The notes under the pieces are model-generated. The model did no database searches. It was not told where the DNA came from and saw only the letters and a program-made list of their open reading frames with translations. Positions 6,219-10,525 of a stretch of DNA of 10,525 nucleotides are shown piece after piece. The stretch is from Paludibacteraceae bacterium (lineage in GTDB: Bacteria; Bacteroidota; Bacteroidia; Bacteroidales; Paludibacteraceae), in NCBI GenBank assembly GCA_947445425.1, contig CANFFA010000051.1, positions 1-10,525 of the forward strand. Reading direction: 5' to 3'. The translations under genes were made by a program, and so were the position numbers. Position 1 is the first letter of the stretch. Each line of letters opens with the position of its first letter.

Positions 6219-7274
6219 ATGAATAAAACAATTCTTATTACCGGTGGAGCTGGTTTTATTGGCTCACATGTAGTTCGCTTATTCGTTACAAAATATCCAG
6301 ATTACCAAATTGTAAATCTTGATGCTTTGACTTATGCGGGTAATCTAGAAAATCTATTGGATGTAGTAAATGCTCCTAATTACACTTTTGTAAAAGGTGA
6401 TATTACTGATGCTCAGTTTATTGATTCATTGTTTGCTGAATACGCTTTCGATGGTGTTGTGCATTTAGCAGCCGAATCTCATGTAGATCGTTCCATTACT
6501 GATCCTTTTGCATTCATTCGTACCAATGTTTTTGGAACAGCCAATTTGTTAAATGCTGCCAAAGAATCTTGGAAAGGTAATATGGAAGGTAAACGTTTTT
6601 ATCATATTTCGACAGATGAGGTGTATGGTTCATTGGGAGAGGAAGGTTTATTTACCGAAGAAACTTCTTACGACCCACGTAGTCCTTATTCTGCTTCTAA
6701 AGCTAGTTCAGATCATTTTGTGCGGGCATTTCATCATACCTATGGCTTACCAGTAGTGGTTTCTAACTGTTCCAATAATTATGGTGCCAATCATTTTCCT
6801 GAAAAATTAATTCCACTTTCTATTAATAATATTAAGAACAATCGTCCAATTCCAATTTACGGAAAGGGTGAAAATGTACGTGATTGGTTGTGGGTGAATG
6901 ACCACGCCCGTGCTATTGATACTATTTTCCATACTGGTGTTGCAGGTGAAACTTACAATATTGGTGGAAATAATGAGTGGACCAATATAGATTTGATTCA
7001 TAAATTATGCGAAATAATGGATCAAAAACTTGGACGTGAGGCTGGAGAATCAGCTAAACTAATAACTTATGTAAAAGATCGTGCCGGTCATGATTTACGT
7101 TATGCTATCGACTCTTCAAAATTACAACGCGAATTGGGTTGGACCCCTTCGCTTCAGTTTGAAGAAGGTCTTGAAAAAACGGTAGATTGGTATTTGGCCA
7201 ACCAAACTTGGATGGATAATATTACAAATGGTGCGTATCAGAACTATTATCAAAAACAATACGCGGAAAGATAA
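6219..7274 (+). CDS. rfbB: dTDP-glucose 4,6-dehydratase
   Basis: This NAD+-dependent enzyme converts dTDP-D-glucose to dTDP-4-keto-6-deoxy-D-glucose, the second step towards dTDP-L-rhamnose and other deoxysugars of surface glycans. It is a 351-residue extended short-chain dehydrogenase: the NAD-binding GGAGFIG lies at 9-15, LDALTYAGN at 34-42, HLAAESHVDRS at 82-92, the catalytic STDEVYG at 131-137 (T132, D133, E134) and YSASK at 157-161 (Y157, K161), followed by NCSNNYG and the substrate-binding stretch HFPEKLIPL (192-200). Length and motifs are those of RfbB/RmlB. The ATG at 6219 is set by the conserved N-terminus; an ATG 7 bases upstream opens only a four-codon frame. It stands alone between its own promoter and terminator, without rfbA, rfbC or rfbD, which must lie elsewhere if the rhamnose pathway is complete. 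Confidence 0.97.
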   Translation: MNKTILITGGAGFIGSHVVRLFVTKYPDYQIVNLDALTYAGNLENLLDVVNAPNYTFVKGDITDAQFIDSLFAEYAFDGVVHLAAESHVDRSITDPFAFIRTNVFGTANLLNAAKESWKGNMEGKRFYHISTDEVYGSLGEEGLFTEETSYDPRSPYSASKASSDHFVRAFHHTYGLPVVVSNCSNNYGANHFPEKLIPLSINNIKNNRPIPIYGKGENVRDWLWVNDHARAIDTIFHTGVAGETYNIGGNNEWTNIDLIHKLCEIMDQKLGREAGESAKLITYVKDRAGHDLRYAIDSSKLQRELGWTPSLQFEEGLEKTVDWYLANQTWMDNITNGAYQNYYQKQYAER

Positions 7275-7284
7275 AATAATAAAG

Positions 7285-7321
7285 AAAAGGGCTCATCAGT
7301 ATTCATTGATGAGCCCTTTTT
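7285..7321 (+). terminator. Rho-independent terminator of rfbB
   Basis: A perfect 14-bp stem pairs AAAAGGGCTCATCA (7285-7298) with its complement (7307-7320) around an 8-base loop and runs into a T5 tract. It starts 10 bases after the rfbB stop. The A-run on the left could let it act on the other strand too, but no minus-strand gene ends here. Confidence 0.93.
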
Positions 7322-7381
7322 ACTTCTAGGGCTGAAGTATTTCTCTTTCGTTTTTCTACTAGATTTTTTATTAAAAAGCTT

Positions 7382-7389
7382 TATCTTTG
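7382..7389 (+). promoter_or_regulatory. -7 promoter box (TATCTTTG) for the flavodiiron gene
   Basis: An exact TAnnTTTG match about 130 bases before the ATG at 7518. No TTTG is found at -33. The predicted leader of about 120 bases contains a 12-base palindrome (7429-7440) and a small hairpin (7483-7498). Confidence 0.6.
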
Positions 7390-7517
7390 TAGTCAAAACA
7401 AACATTGTTCTAAATACGTTTAGATGTAATCAATATTGATCATTATTTTTTTTTCTTCTGACCACCAAGTTTCGATAAACACTCGCTCTTCATAGCGAAT
7501 AGAACCCAATAAATTAT

Positions 7518-8735
7518 ATGTTTAAGAATCAATTAGTAGCAAATGATATTTATTACGTCGGTGTGAACGATCGTAATAAATTTAAATTTGAGAATTCGAT
7601 TCCCCTTCCTAAAGGGGTGTCTTACAATGCTTATCTGATAATGGATGAGAAGACAGCTTTGGTCGATACGGTCGATGTGGCTTTTGGTGATGTGTTTATT
7701 GGGAAAATTCAATCTCAATTAAAAGGTAGAAAACTCGATTACTTGATTATTAATCACATGGAACCTGATCATTCAGGTTCTATTCGATTGATTCGTCAAT
7801 ACTTCCCAGAAATCGTAATTGTTGGAAACAACAAGACTTTGAGTATGGTAGAGGGATTTTATGGTATCAGTGGAAATACCTTGGAGATAAAAGATGGTGA
7901 AAAATTGCATTTAGGAGTGCATGTTTTACAATTTTATTTGACACCTATGGTACATTGGCCAGAAACAATGATGACTTTTGATGAAACTGACAAAGTCCTA
8001 TTTTCAGGTGATGCTTTCGGTGGTTTCGGGACTTTGGATGGAGCTGTTTTAGATGTAAATATGAATATGAACAGATATTGGAATGAGTTGGCACGGTATT
8101 ATGCCAATATCGTTGGGAAATATGGAAATCCTGTTCAAAAGGCATTGGCTAAACTGAAGAATTTAGAAATTAATGTAATCTGTAGTACCCATGGTCCTAT
8201 ATGGACTGAGCACGTTCCAGCTGTGGTTGACTATTATGATCGATTGAGTCGTTTTGAAGGTAGGGAAGGGGTTGTTATAGTCTATGGTTCAATGTATGGA
8301 AATACAGAGCTGATGGCTGAAACAGTTGCTCAGGGATTATCTGAAGCTGGAATAACCAAAGTTATTGTTCACAATGTGGCCACCAGTGATGCTTCGTTTA
8401 TTCTTCGTGATATTTTCAAATACAGAGGTTTAATCATTGGAAGTCCTACTTATTGTAATGAATTGGTTCCCGATGTTGAATCTTTATTGCATAAAATTGA
8501 GTTGCGTGGCGTTAGAAACAGGGCGTATGGTCATTTTGGATCTTATACCTGGGCCGATAATTCATTGAAGAGATTAGTTGGTTTTGGTGAGAAAATGAAA
8601 TGGAAAACACTGGATATTTCAGTTACGGAAAAACAAGGTGTGAAAGCTGATGCTTATAATGCTTGTTTAGAGTTGGGTAGGCAGATGGCCGAATTAGTCA
8701 GAATTCCGATTATTGAAGAACCACATTGTGTGTAA
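7518..8735 (+). CDS. Flavodiiron protein (A-type flavoprotein, FprA/ROO family)
   Basis: Flavodiiron proteins reduce O2 to water and/or NO to N2O in the cytoplasm, protecting anaerobic metabolism. This 405-residue protein has the two-domain class A layout. The metallo-beta-lactamase-like domain (1-~245) holds the full diiron ligand set H80-x-E82-x-D84-H85, H146, D165 and H225, in the contexts NHMEPDHSGS, MVHWPETM, FSGDAFG and CSTHGPIW. The flavodoxin domain (~251-400) has the FMN phosphate loop GSMYGNT (257-263), then GSPTYCNE (308-315) and GSYTWAD (341-347). There is no rubredoxin or flavin-reductase extension, so electrons must come from a separate rubredoxin-type partner, not seen here. 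Whether it prefers O2 or NO cannot be told from sequence. The gene has its own TATCTTTG box and is followed immediately by a small secreted-protein gene. Confidence 0.95.
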   Translation: MFKNQLVANDIYYVGVNDRNKFKFENSIPLPKGVSYNAYLIMDEKTALVDTVDVAFGDVFIGKIQSQLKGRKLDYLIINHMEPDHSGSIRLIRQYFPEIVIVGNNKTLSMVEGFYGISGNTLEIKDGEKLHLGVHVLQFYLTPMVHWPETMMTFDETDKVLFSGDAFGGFGTLDGAVLDVNMNMNRYWNELARYYANIVGKYGNPVQKALAKLKNLEINVICSTHGPIWTEHVPAVVDYYDRLSRFEGREGVVIVYGSMYGNTELMAETVAQGLSEAGITKVIVHNVATSDASFILRDIFKYRGLIIGSPTYCNELVPDVESLLHKIELRGVRNRAYGHFGSYTWADNSLKRLVGFGEKMKWKTLDISVTEKQGVKADAYNACLELGRQMAELVRIPIIEEPHCV

Positions 8736-8763
8736 GCTCTTAATACCTTTTGAAAGCTATTCC

Positions 8764-9213
8764 TTGAAAGGAGTAGCTTTCTGTTTGCTGCTGACTTTTA
8801 TATCGGTAAACATTATAGCCCAAGAATCAACCCTAATACCCCCTTCAAAAGTGTCTATAAATACTGGGATCATGATGGGTGGTGGCGGATTGTTCGGAGC
8901 TGATTTGGAAGCATTAATACTTCCCCGTATCAGCTGTCAACTCGGTGTGGGAATTGCTTCTTTTGGAGGAGCTCTCAATTATCATTTGAGTCCAGATCTA
9001 AACTCGCCTTTCTGCTCTCTACAATACTGGCAACAAGGTAGAGCGTCTAATCATGTCGCTACTTACCTAGGTCCTATGTTTGTATATCGATTTAAGGGTA
9101 TTTTTCAAACGGGAATTGGCTACGCTTATATCCTTGATAAAGGTCCTGCTAATACTCGTCCTGATAATAATTTCGCCCTTATGTTTCAATTGGGACTTTA
9201 TTTTCCATTGTGA
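8764..9213 (+). CDS. Small secreted protein, probable outer-membrane beta-barrel
   Basis: I do not recognise the family. From the TTG at 8764 the product is 149 residues and begins with a convincing signal peptide (MKGVAFCLLLTFISVNIIA, with cleavage before QES likely). The mature part is rich in Gly and in alternating hydrophobic/polar strands, for example GADLEALILPRISCQLGVG and THE closing NFALMFQLGLYFPL, and it ends in an aromatic/hydrophobic strand, as small outer-membrane barrels do. No ATG is available at the N-terminus. The frame is open further upstream, with a TTG at 8713 and a GTG at 8728 that would overlap the flavodiiron gene, but those add a polar stretch before the signal peptide. 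The start is therefore uncertain. It lies so close to the flavodiiron gene that the two are probably cotranscribed. No terminator hairpin is evident after it. Confidence 0.65.
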   Translation: MKGVAFCLLLTFISVNIIAQESTLIPPSKVSINTGIMMGGGGLFGADLEALILPRISCQLGVGIASFGGALNYHLSPDLNSPFCSLQYWQQGRASNHVATYLGPMFVYRFKGIFQTGIGYAYILDKGPANTRPDNNFALMFQLGLYFPL

Positions 9214-9325
9214 TCAATAATCCAATTCTTCTTTTTTAATGTTTTAATTGTGTTGAATACTCTAATTTAATGTATATCGATCACTTGAAACGTATTTATT
9301 TATTATTAGATCATTAATCATTAAG

Positions 9326-9742
9326 ATGGTAGAACTTACTTTGATAACGCCGACCTTTTTATTTTCTGCAATATCACTTATTTTATTGGCCTTTACCAAT
9401 CGTTTTTTGTCCTATGCTCAATTGGTGCGTAACTTGAAAGATCGTTATCTGGAAGATCATTCAGCACTAACCCATGCTCAAATCCTAAATCTTCGTAAAC
9501 GCTTGAACATAACAATCAATATGCAGATGTTTGGAGTAGCCAGTTTATTGCTTTGTGTTGTAACCATGTTGCTGATTTACATTGGATTGCATACGCTTTC
9601 TCTTTTTGTATTTGGATTGGCACTTACATTGCTAATTATATCACTTTGTCTTTCGGTCTGGGAAATTAGAATATCAGCCCAATCGCTTGATATCTATCTA
9701 AGTGACATGGAAGAAAAGGCTATTTCTTTGAAAAATGATTAA
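9326..9742 (+). CDS. DUF2721 family membrane protein
   Basis: The 138-residue protein matches the DUF2721 pattern: an N-terminal membrane segment TPTFLFSAISLILLAFTNRF (8-27), a conserved cytoplasmic loop with LVRNLKDRY (33-41) and ILNLRKRLNITINMQMFGV (53-71), two further membrane segments (about 68-87 and 90-112), and the C-terminal EIRISAQSLDIYLSDME (113-129). The function of the family is unknown. No signal peptide is separate from the first helix. The 112-base spacer before it has no clear promoter; the words GATCATTAATCATTAAG run up to the ATG. It may be cotranscribed with nadE downstream, but the repeat-filled 110-base spacer between them makes this open. Confidence 0.88.
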   Translation: MVELTLITPTFLFSAISLILLAFTNRFLSYAQLVRNLKDRYLEDHSALTHAQILNLRKRLNITINMQMFGVASLLLCVVTMLLIYIGLHTLSLFVFGLALTLLIISLCLSVWEIRISAQSLDIYLSDMEEKAISLKND

Positions 9743-9751
9743 GGTTTAATT

Positions 9752-9801
9752 TTTAGTGATAAACGTTTAATGATAAATAGTGTGCATCATTAATCACTAA
9801 A
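9752..9801. repeat. AT-rich inverted repeats upstream of the heptad array
   Basis: TTTAGTGAT (9752-9760) is complementary to ATCACTAAA (9793-9801), and inside it TTAATGAT (9767-9774) is complementary to ATCATTAA (9786-9793), giving a nested, imperfect hairpin. The palindrome TAAACGTTTA at 9760-9769 is the same as the one at 1383-1392. There is no T-tract after it, so it does not look like a terminator. Confidence 0.5.
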
Positions 9802-9847
9802 CATTCATCACTAATCACTAATCACTAATCACTAAACACTAATCACT
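9787..9847. repeat. Tandem 7-bp repeat, consensus TCACTAA, before nadE
   Basis: Read in 7-base steps from 9787 the units are TCATTAA, TCACTAA, ACATTCA, four perfect TCACTAA (9808-9835), ACACTAA and a partial TCACT. That is about 8.7 units kept in register, ending 5 bases before the nadE ATG. It is a simple tandem repeat, not a CRISPR array, as there are no spacers. It replaces the region where a ribosome binding site would lie. Confidence 0.9.
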
Positions 9848-9852
9848 TTCTG

Positions 9853-10525
9853 ATGAATAATGGTTTTGTACGGGTTGCCGCAGCTATTCCCGAACTAAGG
9901 GTTGCGGATTGCGCCTTTAATATCTCTAAAATAGTGGAATTGGTTCACAAAGCCGAACTTGAAAAGGTACAAGTGCTTTGTTTTCCAGAATTGTCAATCA
10001 CTGCCTATACCTGTGCTGATCTATTTTTGCAACAGCAATTGCTGCTCGATGCTGAAAAGGCTTTGACGGATTTGATGTTGCTGACTTTCAATACTACAGT
10101 GGTTCTAATTGTGGGTACGCCTATTCGTTGTAATAATCAGCTGTTTAATGCTGCTGTTGTCTTGCAAAGTGGAAAGATATTGGGTGCAGTTCCTAAAACG
10201 AATTTACCCAATCAAAATGAGTTTTATGAAAAACGTTGGTTTACTTCTGCCTCAAACTTAAGTTCAAAATCTGTTCACTTTGCAAATGAACAATTTCCAT
10301 TTGGGACGGACCTTCTTTTTTCTGCTGGAAATTTCTCTTTTGCCATCGAATTGTGTGAAGATCTTTGGGTACCCCTTCCACCCAGCACACAACATGCACT
10401 TCATGGTGCCGACTTGATTTTTAATCTCTCAGCAAGCAATGAATTAATTGGCAAACACATTTATTTAAAGCAACTTATTGAGCAGCAATCAGCCCGCTGT
10501 TTAGCTGGATATGTTTATGCTTCTG
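9853..10525 (+). CDS. nadE: Glutamine-dependent NAD+ synthetase, N-terminal glutaminase domain (3'-truncated by window)
   Basis: NAD+ synthetase makes NAD+ from deamido-NAD+, ATP and glutamine in the last step of NAD synthesis. The 224 residues present form the N-terminal nitrilase-like glutaminase domain that supplies ammonia. The Glu-Lys-Cys triad is visible: E46 in CFPELSITAYTCADLF, K115 in VPKTNLPNQNEFYEKRWF and C168 in IELCEDLW, close to E52, K121 and C176 of the Mycobacterium tuberculosis enzyme. This marks the long form (usually about 640-680 residues), so the C-terminal synthetase domain with the SGGxDS loop should follow outside the window. FNLSASNELIGKH (190-202) also fits this family rather than other nitrilases. 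The ATG at 9853 is the first start in frame and gives the expected N-terminus. It directly follows the 7-bp repeat array, and no TAnnTTTG box was found just upstream. Confidence 0.95.
   Translation, partial: MNNGFVRVAAAIPELRVADCAFNISKIVELVHKAELEKVQVLCFPELSITAYTCADLFLQQQLLLDAEKALTDLMLLTFNTTVVLIVGTPIRCNNQLFNAAVVLQSGKILGAVPKTNLPNQNEFYEKRWFTSASNLSSKSVHFANEQFPFGTDLLFSAGNFSFAIELCEDLWVPLPPSTQHALHGADLIFNLSASNELIGKHIYLKQLIEQQSARCLAGYVYAS

Noticed and set aside
3249..7274. A polysaccharide biosynthesis cluster linking the glycosyltransferase and rfbB
   Set aside because: The two genes are on opposite strands, 2 kb apart, separated by rpsP and the HU/SPOR gene, each with its own signals. No other glycan genes are present.
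9752..9801. Terminator after the DUF2721 gene
   Set aside because: The inverted repeats are AT-only, interrupted and not followed by a T-tract.
9787..9847. CRISPR-like array
   Set aside because: The unit is only 7 bases, with no spacers and no cas genes nearby; it is a simple tandem repeat.
1..10525. Mobile element, prophage, toxin-antitoxin or defence system
   Set aside because: No transposase, integrase, phage, toxin or nuclease gene and no long terminal repeats were seen; all larger frames are accounted for by housekeeping families.
1..10525. tRNA or rRNA genes
   Set aside because: No GTTCRA-type T-loop with an accompanying acceptor stem, and no rRNA-like stretch, was noticed in the spacers, the longest of which is only 243 bases.

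Overview
The window looks like a chromosomal housekeeping stretch from an AT-rich member of the Bacteroidota. Four things point there: promoter-like TAnnTTTG boxes (the Bacteroidota -7 motif) in front of several genes, start codons without clear Shine-Dalgarno sequences, a ribosomal protein S16 with a long Ala/Lys/Glu-rich tail, and an HU-CCDC81-like/transmembrane/SPOR protein of a kind common in this phylum. The flavodiiron protein suggests an organism that is anaerobic or meets low oxygen or NO. I cannot place it at genus level.

Layout. 1-2596 (+): the C-terminal half of a DPE2-type 4-alpha-glucanotransferase (cut by the window start), then purM. A perfect hairpin at 2595-2637 closes purM and also the convergent minus-strand gene. 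2637-4353 (-): an apparent three-gene operon, transcribed in the order thiamine-binding MTH1187-family protein, family 2 glycosyltransferase, MarC-family membrane protein. 4395-4986 (-): rpsP with its own promoter, leader hairpin and terminator. 5082-6005 (-): HU-CCDC81-like/SPOR membrane protein, divergent from 6219-7274 (+), an rfbB dTDP-glucose 4,6-dehydratase that has its own promoter and terminator. 7518-9213 (+): flavodiiron protein followed closely by a small secreted, probably beta-barrel, protein. 9326-9742 (+): DUF2721 membrane protein. 9853 to the window end (+): the N-terminal glutaminase domain of glutamine-dependent NAD+ synthetase (nadE), cut by the window end.

The genes do not form one pathway. 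They cover glycogen/maltose metabolism, purine synthesis, sugar-nucleotide and surface-glycan synthesis, translation, cell-envelope functions, O2/NO detoxification and NAD synthesis. I found no tRNA, rRNA, insertion sequence, CRISPR array, prophage or defence system, and no convincing new multi-gene system. The most unusual non-coding signal is a tandem 7-bp repeat (consensus TCACTAA) that runs up to the nadE start codon. Related degenerate words sit directly before the purM and DUF2721 starts, and a 10-bp palindrome, TAAACGTTTA, occurs in both the purM and nadE spacers.
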